A stretch of 54,379 bases of DNA from Ornithinibacillus californiensis (GTDB lineage Bacteria > Bacillota > Bacilli > Bacillales > Amphibacillaceae), in the NCBI RefSeq assembly GCF_001038485.1, contig NZ_LDUE01000061.1:1-54379 (forward strand), given 5' to 3'. The notes beneath the pieces are model-generated. The model had not been told where the DNA came from and made no database searches. It saw nothing but the letters and a program-made list of their open reading frames with translations. Below, piece after piece: positions 7,251 to 15,075 of the stretch (its first letter is position 1; each line of letters starts with the position of its first letter). The position numbers were made by a program, and so were the translations under genes.

Positions 7251-8294
7251 ATGGAAAATATCCGATTAAATGTTTCATTACTACGCAGAAGAGTACCAAA
7301 TCTTACAAGTGCAGCGAAATCAGTTGGATTACGTCCCGCTACTGTCTCTAACCTTTGTACAGGAAAAATTCCAATTGAGCGCGCAGAAGTAAAAACGTTA
7401 GTTGCATTAGCGTCATTAGCACAATGTAGTTTAGATGAATTGATTCTAAAGGGGGAAGCTGTAGAGATGATTGAAACGAAGATTAAAACGGTTGATTTAT
7501 TTGCTCCGATATCGAAGGGTGGTACGGTCGGTTTAGTGGCTCGTCCAGGAATGGGACAGCTGGTTTTACTTGCTGAGTTGTACTACAGACTGAAGCAAGA
7601 AGGGTATGCATCCGTGTTATTAAAGCCAGAAGGAGACCACCCAGAAGTAAATAACATTACTGACCATGTCGATGTTATCGTTGACTCAATTGAAGAAGCA
7701 TATGAAAAAATTACTTCCTTAGGAGCAGAGAAGGATGTTATTTTCACGGCAGATCGTTCTCATGTTTTGTCAGGAGAAATATTCGAGCTACAAGACCGTA
7801 TACAAGACGTACCCGTGAAAACAGTGACAACTTTACTGTTAGACCTAAAAGGGGAGATTGTAGACGAAGACCTACCATACGGTCCGTTAGAAACATTATT
7901 ATACTTTGATGCAGACCTTGCAGCACGCCACAGCTTCCCAGCCATCAACCCAATCTTTTCTACTTCGTCTGTATTAGAAGGCGCACACCTAGACCAGAAT
8001 CATCTCCATATCCAGCAACGAGCTAGAAAACTACTACGCCGCTACCGTGAGCTGCGATCTATCGTATCTGTTAGAGGTTTGGAAAAGCTTCCTGCTTCGG
8101 ATCAGGAAACGTATCACCGCGGTGAACGGTTAGAGGCCTATTTAACTCAGCCATTCTATATTGCGAAAGAATATTCCGGAATAGAAGGAGAATCGGTAGA
8201 TCTTACTTCTACTCTGAATGATATTCGCAAGATATTAGATGGTGGAGCTGATGCAATCGCCCCTAAAGAAATGACGTATATTGGAACACTCTAG
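7251..8294 (+). CDS. HTH regulator fused to a degenerate F1-ATPase beta-like domain
   Basis: The 347-aa protein has a helix-turn-helix at about 4-65 (AAKSVGLRPATVSNLCTGK) and then a region that follows the ATP synthase beta subunit in order: TKIKTVDLFAPISKGGTVGL (77-96), a P-loop position reading ARPGMGQL (97-104), HSFPAINPIFSTSSVLE (227-243; compare YPAVDPLDSTSR), RARKLLRRYRELRSIV (257-272), LTQPFYIAKEYSG (298-310; compare LSQPFFVAEVFTG) and IRKILDGG (325-332). The Walker A lysine and threonine are lost (GMGQL against GVGKT), the GER catalytic segment reads PEGDH, and the N-terminal beta-barrel is absent. Catalysis is therefore unlikely; a sensor or oligomerisation role is inferred. The start is ATG 7251 after AAGGGGGTG; an upstream TTG lies inside the operators. 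It is probably autoregulated and is divergent from mqo. Confidence 0.85.
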   Translation: MENIRLNVSLLRRRVPNLTSAAKSVGLRPATVSNLCTGKIPIERAEVKTLVALASLAQCSLDELILKGEAVEMIETKIKTVDLFAPISKGGTVGLVARPGMGQLVLLAELYYRLKQEGYASVLLKPEGDHPEVNNITDHVDVIVDSIEEAYEKITSLGAEKDVIFTADRSHVLSGEIFELQDRIQDVPVKTVTTLLLDLKGEIVDEDLPYGPLETLLYFDADLAARHSFPAINPIFSTSSVLEGAHLDQNHLHIQQRARKLLRRYRELRSIVSVRGLEKLPASDQETYHRGERLEAYLTQPFYIAKEYSGIEGESVDLTSTLNDIRKILDGGADAIAPKEMTYIGTL

Positions 8295-8340
8295 AATAGG
8301 GGTAGAATGAGGTGTTACGGTGGGAGTAATACCTCATTTT

Positions 8341-8982
8341 CTAATTTCTAGACTGTATTTCTAAAATATTTCCATCTGGATCAATTACATGAAAGACGGA
8401 CTGACCAGACTCCCTTCTTAGTTGATAGTTTTGTGCCTCTAACAGCCGGTAATAGTAAAATATTTTCATCGGGTTAGATTGTTTAATTGCAGCTGAAAGT
8501 GCGGGAATAATCTCATACGGCGGTAAGTCCGTGGAACTTGCTTTTGTTTGTAACTTTTTCCGAGAACGATGTAAGGTTGTTTTAACTACTTCATTGCTCA
8601 CCCGTAGCATCGCGGCTATCTCCTTCGTCGTATACCCAAACACATCCTTCAATGTGACGAGCATCGCTTGTTTTAACGGTAACGATGAAAATAAAACCTC
8701 TAGCAAACTATCTAACTCTAACCTACTATCTTCTTCTCCATACACATCTTCTAGGAAATTGATTTGCTCTTTTTGCTTTCTTTTTTCATCAATAAAAAGG
8801 TTTTTCGCCACTATACATAGAAATGAATATGAGAACGTTCGGTTGGGGTCTGTTTGTTTCAATCGGTAGACCTTTAGGATGGTCTCTTGGACGAGGTCTT
8901 CCGCAGCCCAAGATGATCTGGTTAATGTTAAGCAATATTTATATAGCTTTTGAATTTGTAATTCTAGTTCATCGAATATCAT
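8341..8982 (-). CDS. ECF-like sigma factor with a glyoxalase-like C-terminal tail
   Basis: The 213-aa protein has region 2 (LYKYCLTLTRSSWAAEDLVQ, FSYSFLCIVAKNLFIDEKR) and region 4 (LPLKQAMLVTLKDVFGYTTK, then VSNEVVKTTLHRSRKKLQ). Beyond residue 150 it carries about 60 extra residues ending VFHVIDPDGNILEIQSRN, which resembles the last strand of a VOC (glyoxalase/bleomycin-resistance) module. The neighbouring divergent genes encode two VOC proteins. I start it at ATG 8982, six bases after AAGGTG; GTG 8991 overlaps that site. No anti-sigma gene is next to it; as in SigJ-type factors, the tail may take part in control (inference). Confidence 0.85.
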   Translation of the reverse strand: MIFDELELQIQKLYKYCLTLTRSSWAAEDLVQETILKVYRLKQTDPNRTFSYSFLCIVAKNLFIDEKRKQKEQINFLEDVYGEEDSRLELDSLLEVLFSSLPLKQAMLVTLKDVFGYTTKEIAAMLRVSNEVVKTTLHRSRKKLQTKASSTDLPPYEIIPALSAAIKQSNPMKIFYYYRLLEAQNYQLRRESGQSVFHVIDPDGNILEIQSRN

Positions 8983-9016
8983 GTCATACACCTTTTTACA
9001 ATTTTTTTATTTTTCA

Positions 9017-9043
9017 TGTAACTTTTATATTATTATATACGTT
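9017..9043 (+). promoter_or_regulatory. Possible ECF-type promoter of the VOC pair
   Basis: TGTAAC (9017-9022), 17 bases, CGTT (9040-9043), resembling ECF promoters. It reads toward the VOC genes, away from the divergent sigma gene. An A/T-rich SigA-type alternative in the same stretch cannot be excluded. Confidence 0.4.
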
Positions 9044-9078
9044 ATAAGTAGGAATTTCATTTGAAGGAGGAAAACATA

Positions 9079-9504
9079 ATGTTTAAAGTCGGAGGAGTTT
9101 TTATTCCTGTTACAGACCTTAAAAAGTCTACCGAATGGTATGAGAAAAACCTTGGGGTGAAGAAGATTGATAGTTGGGGAGAGGGTGCTGGGTTTTACTT
9201 CCCTATTGGCTCCGCTCAGATGGCTTTAGTAGAAGTAGCGTCTCCTCAACCAACAGAGTTTGTAATTAAGGGGAATCAGAAGAATTGTTATTTTAATTTT
9301 ATCGTGGAAGATATCGAAGCGACCCATCGCCAGTTGCAGGACAATGACGTTGTCGTCAGTGAAATCGATGACTTTAATGGGATGAAGTTCTTTGACTTCT
9401 TCGATCCAGATGGAAATCCATTTAGTGTCGTGAATGAAGTGGAAGGTTCACCTTATCATTCCGATGAAGTGAAGAAGATGCAAGAGGCAGATGTGAAGGT
9501 TTAA
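9079..9504 (+). CDS. VOC (glyoxalase/bleomycin-resistance fold) protein
   Basis: The 141-aa protein has the two beta-alpha-beta-beta-beta modules of the VOC superfamily: FIPVTDLKKSTEWYEKNLGV at the N-terminus and FDFFDPDGNPFSVVNE, with the usual DPDGN turn and terminal glutamate ligand, at the C-terminus. The first histidine ligand position is replaced, so the metal site may be incomplete. The start is ATG 9079, eight bases after AAGGAGG. The next VOC gene follows after 25 bases, probably co-transcribed. The substrate is unknown. Confidence 0.85.
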   Translation: MFKVGGVFIPVTDLKKSTEWYEKNLGVKKIDSWGEGAGFYFPIGSAQMALVEVASPQPTEFVIKGNQKNCYFNFIVEDIEATHRQLQDNDVVVSEIDDFNGMKFFDFFDPDGNPFSVVNEVEGSPYHSDEVKKMQEADVKV

Positions 9505-9529
9505 TACTAAAGCTAAAGGGGGAATTTTC

Positions 9530-9907
9530 TTGGAAACTACTACAATACAAAAAATCGGGCAAATCGGTATTCCAGTTAAAGATTTCGAGAGAGCTGTTCA
9601 TTTTTACAAAGAGAAACTAGGTCTACCGCTATTATTCAATACTGGTAACCTAGCATTCTTCGATTGTAATGGCGTGCGGCTACTGCTAAGTCTACCTGAA
9701 ACAGAGGAATTCGCCAACGCTAGCTCGATTCTATATTTTCAAGTTGCCGACATAGAAAAGGCTTATCAAGAGTTTGTGGATAAAGAGGTTGTTTTTGTGG
9801 ATGAACCACATCTTGTGGCAAAGGTTGGACAAACCGAGACTTGGATGGCCTTTTTTAAAGATACAGAAGATAATACGCATGCGTTGATGAGTGAAGTGCA
9901 GGTTTAA
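9530..9907 (+). CDS. VOC-family protein
   Basis: The 125-aa VOC protein begins KIGQIGIPVKDFERAVHFYK and contains LYFQVADIEKAYQEF and FFKDTEDNTHALMSEV, the second module in which a DTEDN turn replaces the usual DPDGN. The start is a TTG seven bases after AAAGGGGGAA. It forms a pair with the preceding VOC gene but is only distantly similar to it. It may be a lyase, dioxygenase or binding protein; the substrate cannot be told. Confidence 0.85.
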   Translation: METTTIQKIGQIGIPVKDFERAVHFYKEKLGLPLLFNTGNLAFFDCNGVRLLLSLPETEEFANASSILYFQVADIEKAYQEFVDKEVVFVDEPHLVAKVGQTETWMAFFKDTEDNTHALMSEVQV

Positions 9908-10022
9908 GGGTTAAAAGGGATACAGCCTTTGCATTCCTTTTCTCCTTGTTGATATCCAATGCATTACCAATAAAGGTGCATTGCTAATTTATATTCAATA
10001 AATAATAAAAGTGAGGATACAA

Positions 10023-10349
10023 ATGAAGCAATTAACATTTCATGAGTTACAGAATTACCTAGCACTTAAATATACAGAAGGACGCACTTCATCTTCATTG
10101 TTTATGAAACTAGTAGAAGAAATTGGTGAGGTAGCAGAGGTGCTTAACCAGTTAGAAGGGCGAAAGGCAAATACAGGAACTGCGTCTTTAGAAAAAGAAT
10201 TAGTTGATGTAATCCATTATGCTGTGGCTATTGCGAGCATTAATCAGATTGATTTAACCGAAGCAATTATTACTAAAGATAAACAAGCCGCACTTAAATA
10301 TAATCAATCTCCAAATTTAGAGGAATACTTAAAACTACAAAGGGAATAA
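10023..10349 (+). CDS. MazG-like nucleotide pyrophosphohydrolase
   Basis: The 108-aa single-domain protein carries the all-alpha NTP-pyrophosphatase signature: LVEEIGEVAEVLNQLEGR (EExxE, about 33-50) and LEKELVDVIHYAVAIASIN (ExxD, about 61-79), which together bind magnesium. It hydrolyses (d)NTPs to monophosphates in house-cleaning roles. The start is ATG 10023 after GTGAGGA. It is a single gene followed by a hairpin. Confidence 0.85.
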   Translation: MKQLTFHELQNYLALKYTEGRTSSSLFMKLVEEIGEVAEVLNQLEGRKANTGTASLEKELVDVIHYAVAIASINQIDLTEAIITKDKQAALKYNQSPNLEEYLKLQRE

Positions 10350-10384
10350 AACTATCAAACTTAGAAAGTACTATTATTGGTGTG

Positions 10385-10415
10385 GGACAAGGGACTAACC
10401 CCTTGTCCTCTTTGA
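10385..10415 (+). terminator. Terminator-like hairpin
   Basis: GGACAAGGG (10385-10393) pairs perfectly with CCCTTGTCC (10400-10408), followed by a modest TCTTTG tail. It follows the MazG-like gene. Confidence 0.6.
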
Positions 10416-10443
10416 AGAGTGAAGGTGACTCAAATAGTAAAAC

Positions 10444-10746
10444 TCAGTCATCTAAACCAGCAACCATAATTGCACTTACTAACCAAATTACTACTGATGG
10501 AACATAGTATAAAACAGCTCCACCCGCATCCGTATTATTAAGAATGACAAGAAAGTAAAATAAGTTATAGGACAGAAAAAGAATAAAGGTTAGTAAACCT
10601 TTTAATATGCCACTACCGTATATAACAAAGCCTATTCCCGGTATGAATAAGTTTGCAATTACACTAACCCTAAGTTTAAACCTTTTTTGTTCTCTTTTTA
10701 GATGGTCAATCTATATATATAGCTTTCTTTTCTCTTCGCCTTCCAT
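10444..10746 (-). pseudogene. Small membrane protein gene interrupted by a TAG codon
   Basis: A good start (ATG 10746, after GGGGG) opens a frame that stops at a TAG at codon 12 (10713-10711) and then runs on in the same frame for 88 codons to TGA at 10446-10444. The downstream part encodes a convincing membrane protein: NLFIPGIGFVIYGSGILKG, then LLTFILFLSYNLFYFLVIL, then VPSVVIWLVSAIMVAG. There is no usable start after the TAG. The PGxG...YG pattern recalls small TM2/DUF5683-type proteins. A sequencing error at one base would give the same picture. Confidence 0.6.
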
Positions 10747-10809
10747 TTTAAGCCCCCTTATTCAAGCATTCTTTCCAATAACCCAGTAACCACTAGTTTT
10801 TTTCAAAAC

Positions 10810-11010
10810 TTAACCACACAATCTAAGGATCATAGCTAAAACAGGCATTGCAATAAGCAATAAAACTAAACTCTGCACCAATGTAAGTATAATATCTTTT
10901 TTCCAAGGGTTTTTCTGTGGATAACGATTGTATAACCTTTGAAATATCAGTAAGAATGCCCACCAAAAGAGTAAACTCGTAATAAATTGGTTCAAGTCGT
11001 CAAATAGCAT
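10810..11010 (-). CDS. Small membrane protein, 66 aa
   Basis: Two predicted membrane spans (FITSLLFWWAFLLIFQRL and DIILTLVQSLVLLLIAMPVLAM) joined by a basic loop (RYPQKNPWKK). The ribosome site GGGAAGG precedes ATG 11010. It follows the 172-aa gene by 19 bases on the same strand, so it is probably the last cistron of the 13671-to-10810 run. Function unknown. Confidence 0.65.
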   Translation of the reverse strand: MLFDDLNQFITSLLFWWAFLLIFQRLYNRYPQKNPWKKDIILTLVQSLVLLLIAMPVLAMILRLCG

Positions 11011-11029
11011 TGCCCTTCCCGCTAGCTAG

Positions 11030-11548
11030 TTAATTCAACTCGTTCACACATTCCACTTCTGTATAGATTTGCTTCCAACTTTTATTAACCTCATCCACTT
11101 TACACAAATAGACGGATCTGGAAAGCTCCGTAATAGCTTCTTTCGTTTGCTCTTCTAATGGATCTTCTTTAAGAAGACTCTTATGTATGGTCATAACACT
11201 TCCTTGAAAGTCTTGAAGTAGTAAAAGTGTTTCCTCAGGAACAATTTGAATAGACGGATGACCTATATTCGTTATGCCTCTATTTAGGTCTTCAATCAAC
11301 GGAATAAGGTCTTCGCGGATGTTTCTGGCATCCCAATCTACTTCTTCATGTGACTGCTGCCCTAAATAATAAGAGATGACTACTAAAGGGTCCTCAACCT
11401 CTAATTCATACATATACTTACTCAGGTCATCAAACTTATCTGTTCTATCCGCTCCATCACGTATAACAAGGAAATTAATAAGATGACAGATAGGATACCA
11501 ATAATCCATATACTTCTGTTCGTTATTAAAGCACTCTTCTTTTAACAA
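11030..11548 (-). CDS. Conserved-looking cytosolic protein of unknown function
   Basis: The 172-aa protein is acidic, mostly helical, without signal peptide or membrane span. It starts at a TTG (LKEECFNNEQKY) after AAGAAGG, six bases after the preceding gene ends. Conserved-looking motifs are YMDYWYPICHLINFL and VISYYLGQQSHEEVDWDARNI. I recognise no domain. Tight spacing places it in an operon with the membrane protein upstream (11555-11935). Confidence 0.65.
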   Translation of the reverse strand: MLKEECFNNEQKYMDYWYPICHLINFLVIRDGADRTDKFDDLSKYMYELEVEDPLVVISYYLGQQSHEEVDWDARNIREDLIPLIEDLNRGITNIGHPSIQIVPEETLLLLQDFQGSVMTIHKSLLKEDPLEEQTKEAITELSRSVYLCKVDEVNKSWKQIYTEVECVNELN

Positions 11549-11554
11549 GCCTTC

Positions 11555-11935
11555 TTATTCAGACAGCCCTGAAAAGAAAGCCCTCATATCTTCTGGTAAT
11601 TCCTCTACCGCAAGGATTTTTAATCGCTCTGTTCCTGGTGAAGTCATCACTACATAAGACTTGCCATCATAATCAAATATCGTAAATTGCCCAATCCAAT
11701 CGGCAGAGTTATTCTGAATATAGTTAAAGTCTTCTTCAGAAAAATTACCCTCATAACCTTCCAACAAATGCTTTTGTACATCCTCAAAACTATCCGCAAA
11801 TGCCAATTCTTGATACAACTCTAAGGAATTCTTAGGTGTAAGGAAATACACGTAATACAAGGCTCCGCCTAATATAATCGCAAGTAAGGCGAAGAAAGCT
11901 ATCCAATCTTTTAGTGGTTTCTTATTTGTAGCCAT
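11555..11935 (-). CDS. Single-pass membrane protein of unknown function
   Basis: The 126-aa protein has one N-terminal membrane anchor (WIAFFALLAIILGGALYYVYFL, about 10-31) and an extracytoplasmic domain of about 90 residues with a small beta core (WIGQFTIFDYDGKSYVVMTS). The start is ATG 11935, which overlaps the stop codon of the TIM-barrel gene (TGATG), with GGAGG eight bases upstream, so the two are translationally coupled. No known domain. Confidence 0.7.
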   Translation of the reverse strand: MATNKKPLKDWIAFFALLAIILGGALYYVYFLTPKNSLELYQELAFADSFEDVQKHLLEGYEGNFSEEDFNYIQNNSADWIGQFTIFDYDGKSYVVMTSPGTERLKILAVEELPEDMRAFFSGLSE

Positions 11936-12759
11936 CAATGCTGACCTCCAATCATTTCTGCTACCCACTTAATGCCTTCATCAACAAACTGTTCTGTTGG
12001 ATTAGAGTGTGGGGTATGCTCAAAAACAAAGTAAATACCTGTATTTGATGCAAGTTCTTTAATTATCTCCTCCACATTAAAATGCATGCCATCACTTTCA
12101 TGAGAGGGGTGAACCGGTATCCAGATGTATTTATCACCTTGAAATTCCACATTATGTAAATGAACCACTTTGATGTACTTTTTCCACTTCACCATATAAT
12201 CTAATGCTCTATCTTTAGTCGCTAGTAAATAGTCGCCTATATCAATACAGAGGTTTATTCCGTATTTATCCCATACCTCAACAGGAAATTGATCAAGAGA
12301 CTCTATTCCAAATGTAGACATATGTTGACCAAGCTTAGGTTCACAGACAATAGGGATAGAATATTTCTCCTGCAAAACCTGCAGCTTTCTTAATCCGCTT
12401 TCAATCATATCGTTCGTCTCTATTTTTTTCTCTCCCTTGAAATATGGAAAGTGTACTAATATGTACTCCGCCCCTAACCGAGACATGTGTTCAACCTCTT
12501 TTTCAAACTGTTCCCAAGCTTGGTCGGGCTCGTATTGTACCTTCTCCAACAAGTCATATTTGCTTTGATTTCTAAACAAAGGGGAATGTAAACCGAATGA
12601 CTTATCACTAGTTTTTAATAATTTCAGAAAAGCGTCAAAAGACTCTTTGCTAGGAAATTCACCAATCTCTATATGTTCCACATTCTTCTTAAATAACAAG
12701 TGGAATTTATCAGGGGCCGACAAAATCACACTTCCTGAGAGACCTACATAATTAGGCAT
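11935..12759 (-). CDS. Xylose-isomerase-like TIM-barrel protein
   Basis: The 274-aa protein fits the AP-endonuclease-2 / sugar phosphate isomerase-epimerase barrel: successive strands SFGLHSP, AEYILVHFPYF, IPIVCEPKLGQ, INLCIDIGDYLL, IKVVHLHNVEFQG and IYFVFEHTP supply the usual His, Glu, Asp, His and Glu metal ligands. It probably isomerises, epimerises or cleaves a sugar-type substrate using a divalent metal. It lies 30 bases after the methyltransferase gene and overlaps the next gene by one base, so it belongs to an operon. The substrate is unknown. Confidence 0.8.
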   Translation of the reverse strand: MPNYVGLSGSVILSAPDKFHLLFKKNVEHIEIGEFPSKESFDAFLKLLKTSDKSFGLHSPLFRNQSKYDLLEKVQYEPDQAWEQFEKEVEHMSRLGAEYILVHFPYFKGEKKIETNDMIESGLRKLQVLQEKYSIPIVCEPKLGQHMSTFGIESLDQFPVEVWDKYGINLCIDIGDYLLATKDRALDYMVKWKKYIKVVHLHNVEFQGDKYIWIPVHPSHESDGMHFNVEEIIKELASNTGIYFVFEHTPHSNPTEQFVDEGIKWVAEMIGGQH

Positions 12760-12789
12760 AAATATACCTCCCCTCTTTCTATGAGAATT

Positions 12790-13671
12790 CTATTTCCGTT
12801 TTATATCTCCAAAAGTAATTTTCATGCTGGGGGAATATGCGAAAGAGGAATCGATAGTAAATAGTTGTGAAAAAAGTAGTTCAGCTTCATATTGTTCCTT
12901 TGCCCCCTCAGAGGTAACGCCACGTCTAATCAATCTTTCTAGAAATGCCTCCTCATTGACAGGTGCACCACCTATTCCATCACCCTTTAGCGAATCATAC
13001 AATCTTTGCTTCTCTTGTTGAGCCTGATCAGGATTTAGGAAGTTCACCTTATCACTAATTCTACATTCTATGTTCTCTAACCCTAATTCAGATAGATACC
13101 CCGGTATTTTCGCCCCAATATTGCCATCCATACCTGATTCCTTTACACTTGTTTCGAATAACTTCTGTAGAATACCAAGTGGCACAATTTCCGATTGTGC
13201 ACTTCCTTGTAGTTCATAGGAGGACATACCTGAAATCCAATGTGGTTCGAAACAAATTATCTTTCCACCGTTAACAACAGAATCTACCATTCGTTGTAGC
13301 ATTCTTTTTGGTTCAGACATATGCAATAAAAAAGCATGGCATACAGCAATGTCATACTTGCTCTCTAATTCTAACTCGTTCGTATCCGCTACTATGAATT
13401 CTGTTTCATACGGAAGTCTTTGAAAATACGCTTTCGCCTGGTTAATAAGTTGTTCCCCTTTATCTACACCTGTGTATTTGGATCCCTCTGGTAAAAGCGG
13501 CAGTAACTTAAGTCCCAAATATCCATACCCACAACCATAATCAATCATGTGAACAGGTCTAGTAATCTTCCAAACGTTATTTACTAAGAATTCTAGATAG
13601 TCATCGTTATAATACAAATCTCTTGTTTTTCTGAGGTATTCTAGTTGCGTGTCCCAATAATATTCCTCCAA
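12790..13671 (-). CDS. Class I SAM-dependent methyltransferase
   Basis: The 293-aa protein has motif I HMIDYGCGYGYLGLKL (about 37-52), the acidic ribose-binding residue in YTGVDKGEQLI, motif IV DIAVCHAFLLHM and a GGKIICFEPHW strand. The C-terminal 110 residues are an extra, mostly helical part that may define substrate choice. It is first in the minus-strand run that continues with the TIM barrel. The substrate cannot be named. Confidence 0.85.
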   Translation of the reverse strand: MEEYYWDTQLEYLRKTRDLYYNDDYLEFLVNNVWKITRPVHMIDYGCGYGYLGLKLLPLLPEGSKYTGVDKGEQLINQAKAYFQRLPYETEFIVADTNELELESKYDIAVCHAFLLHMSEPKRMLQRMVDSVVNGGKIICFEPHWISGMSSYELQGSAQSEIVPLGILQKLFETSVKESGMDGNIGAKIPGYLSELGLENIECRISDKVNFLNPDQAQQEKQRLYDSLKGDGIGGAPVNEEAFLERLIRRGVTSEGAKEQYEAELLFSQLFTIDSSFAYSPSMKITFGDIKRK

Positions 13672-13740
13672 TTAAATCCCCCTATCCTACTTCGAGAATA
13701 CACACGAAAGGCATCTGTGTATTTCATAACATTTATTCCA

Positions 13741-13968
13741 TCACTTATTCCATCTATCTCTGTTATGTTCGTAAATATTACTATAAACATATTCTTCATT
13801 TTTATCTGAGAACCACCAATTTACAAAGTTGGCTAAAAACATAAATATTCCACCTACGATAATACCCGAAGTATAATGACCTAAGATAATTAGCAGAAAT
13901 GAACTAATTACCAAAGCAATCATTATAATTACTAAAAGTAGTTTAATAAGTTTTTTACTTATGCCCAA
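13741..13968 (-). CDS. Small membrane protein, 75 aa
   Basis: Two membrane spans (LIKLLLVIIMIALVISSFLL and SGIIVGGIFMFLANFVNWWF) followed by a hydrophilic tail ending NIYEHNRDRWNK. A ribosome site, GGGGTG, lies upstream. It is a single gene. The function is unknown; topology suggests both termini in the cytosol. Confidence 0.6.
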   Translation of the reverse strand: MGISKKLIKLLLVIIMIALVISSFLLIILGHYTSGIIVGGIFMFLANFVNWWFSDKNEEYVYSNIYEHNRDRWNK

Positions 13969-14114
13969 TATACACCCCTCCCATCATTTATTTGTTGAAT
14001 ATTAAACTCTGGTGAGATATAACCTAATAAGTCGTACGTTTATAATGACAGAAAGTTTTGTATTTTAATTAATTCTATACCATCAGCGAAAGTCCTTCTT
14101 CAAACCTGCCTTAC

Positions 14115-14141
14115 TAAAAAGGACGATCATTAATGACCGCC
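14115..14141 (-). terminator. Rho-independent terminator
   Basis: Minus-strand hairpin GGCGGTCA-TTAA-TGATCGTC followed by C and TTTTT, 48 bases after the stop of the 103-aa gene. Confidence 0.7.
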
Positions 14142-14188
14142 TTGTTGAACTATTGCATACTGCAGATAATCTCCCGTTAGTAATGGTA

Positions 14189-14500
14189 TTATTCAGCATG
14201 TATTGTAAGCCCATCCTTATATGTTATTACCGAAACCTTATTTCCATCTTTTTCAAATATCTTTTTAGAGCCTAATCTGTCTATCTCTTTCCAACCGAAT
14301 AATTTCACATGTTGAACATAGAGAGTGTTAATCCCATAGAAGTCATATGAGATACTATTTTCAGAATGTTTTTCATCAATTTGAGCAATTATTGGTACTG
14401 GAAAATTATATATCGAGGACTGTTTAAGACTTCCGAAGACTAACACAAGAAGAAGGAGACAAAGTATTGCAGATATAATAAGTGATTTTTTCGATTTCAT
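14189..14500 (-). CDS. Exported or membrane-anchored protein of unknown function
   Basis: The 103-aa protein has a KSKK start and one hydrophobic segment (LIISAILCLLLLVLVFGSL), then an extracytoplasmic domain of about 75 residues with beta character (KVSVITYKDGLTIHAE). The cysteine in the hydrophobic segment is not in a convincing lipobox. It is a single gene with a good ribosome site (GGAGG) and terminator. Confidence 0.6.
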   Translation of the reverse strand: MKSKKSLIISAILCLLLLVLVFGSLKQSSIYNFPVPIIAQIDEKHSENSISYDFYGINTLYVQHVKLFGWKEIDRLGSKKIFEKDGNKVSVITYKDGLTIHAE

Positions 14501-14651
14501 TTTTCCACCTCCTCACCTGCTACTTATATACAGATAATTTAGCTATCGTTTAATAAGAGACTTGAAACCTGATGATTCGTTATTGATCTTTTATACCAAT
14601 ACTCAAAGAACCCAAGCGTTCTACGCTAATAAGAGAAGCTTTTTCATAAAT

Positions 14652-14987
14652 TTAATATTTATATATATCGATAAACGGACTATACCCAGGATTGAATGTA
14701 AATGGAATAAAGGTTCCAAATATCCCGATTCCTTCAATTAAAGTTCTACGCCCTTCTTCATCTTCAAGGATAATGCCCATCTTATTGATCAAGATATAAT
14801 CTTTTATAGTTCTGTGTACAATTTTTTCCTGATAATTCATGTATAAACATTTATCCCCAATACACTCTATATCATATTTATCCACTAACCACTTATTGAA
14901 TGTCTGGGGAGAAGGTCTTGATAAAGATAAGGTTAGAAAAAGTATAATGATTATAGTGAAGAAGATTTTAATTCGTTTTCTTTTCAT
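14652..14987 (-). CDS. Exported or membrane-anchored protein of unknown function
   Basis: The 111-aa protein starts MKRKRIK followed by a hydrophobic helix (IFFTIIIILFLTLSLS) and a short domain with a possible disulfide pair (ECIGDKC). No lipobox. It is a single gene flanked by A/T-rich spacers. No domain recognised. Confidence 0.55.
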   Translation of the reverse strand: MKRKRIKIFFTIIIILFLTLSLSRPSPQTFNKWLVDKYDIECIGDKCLYMNYQEKIVHRTIKDYILINKMGIILEDEEGRRTLIEGIGIFGTFIPFTFNPGYSPFIDIYKY

Positions 14988-15075
14988 AGATTACCAACCC
15001 TCTTCTTGACATTATCGCTCCGTTATTTGAAAGGGCAATACTCTATTTGCAGTAATGCACCCTTTAATACAATAA

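Noticed and set aside
9917-9945. Terminator after the VOC pair
   Set aside because: Only six paired bases (AAAAGG/CCTTTT) with a long irregular loop and a C-rich tail.
10607-10789. Plus-strand 60-codon frame
   Set aside because: It lies antisense to the interrupted membrane-protein gene (10444-10746), which has the better start and clear membrane helices.
13697-13723. AATACACA ... TGTGTATT inverted repeat as a terminator
   Set aside because: Eight paired bases but no T run on either strand; could be anything.
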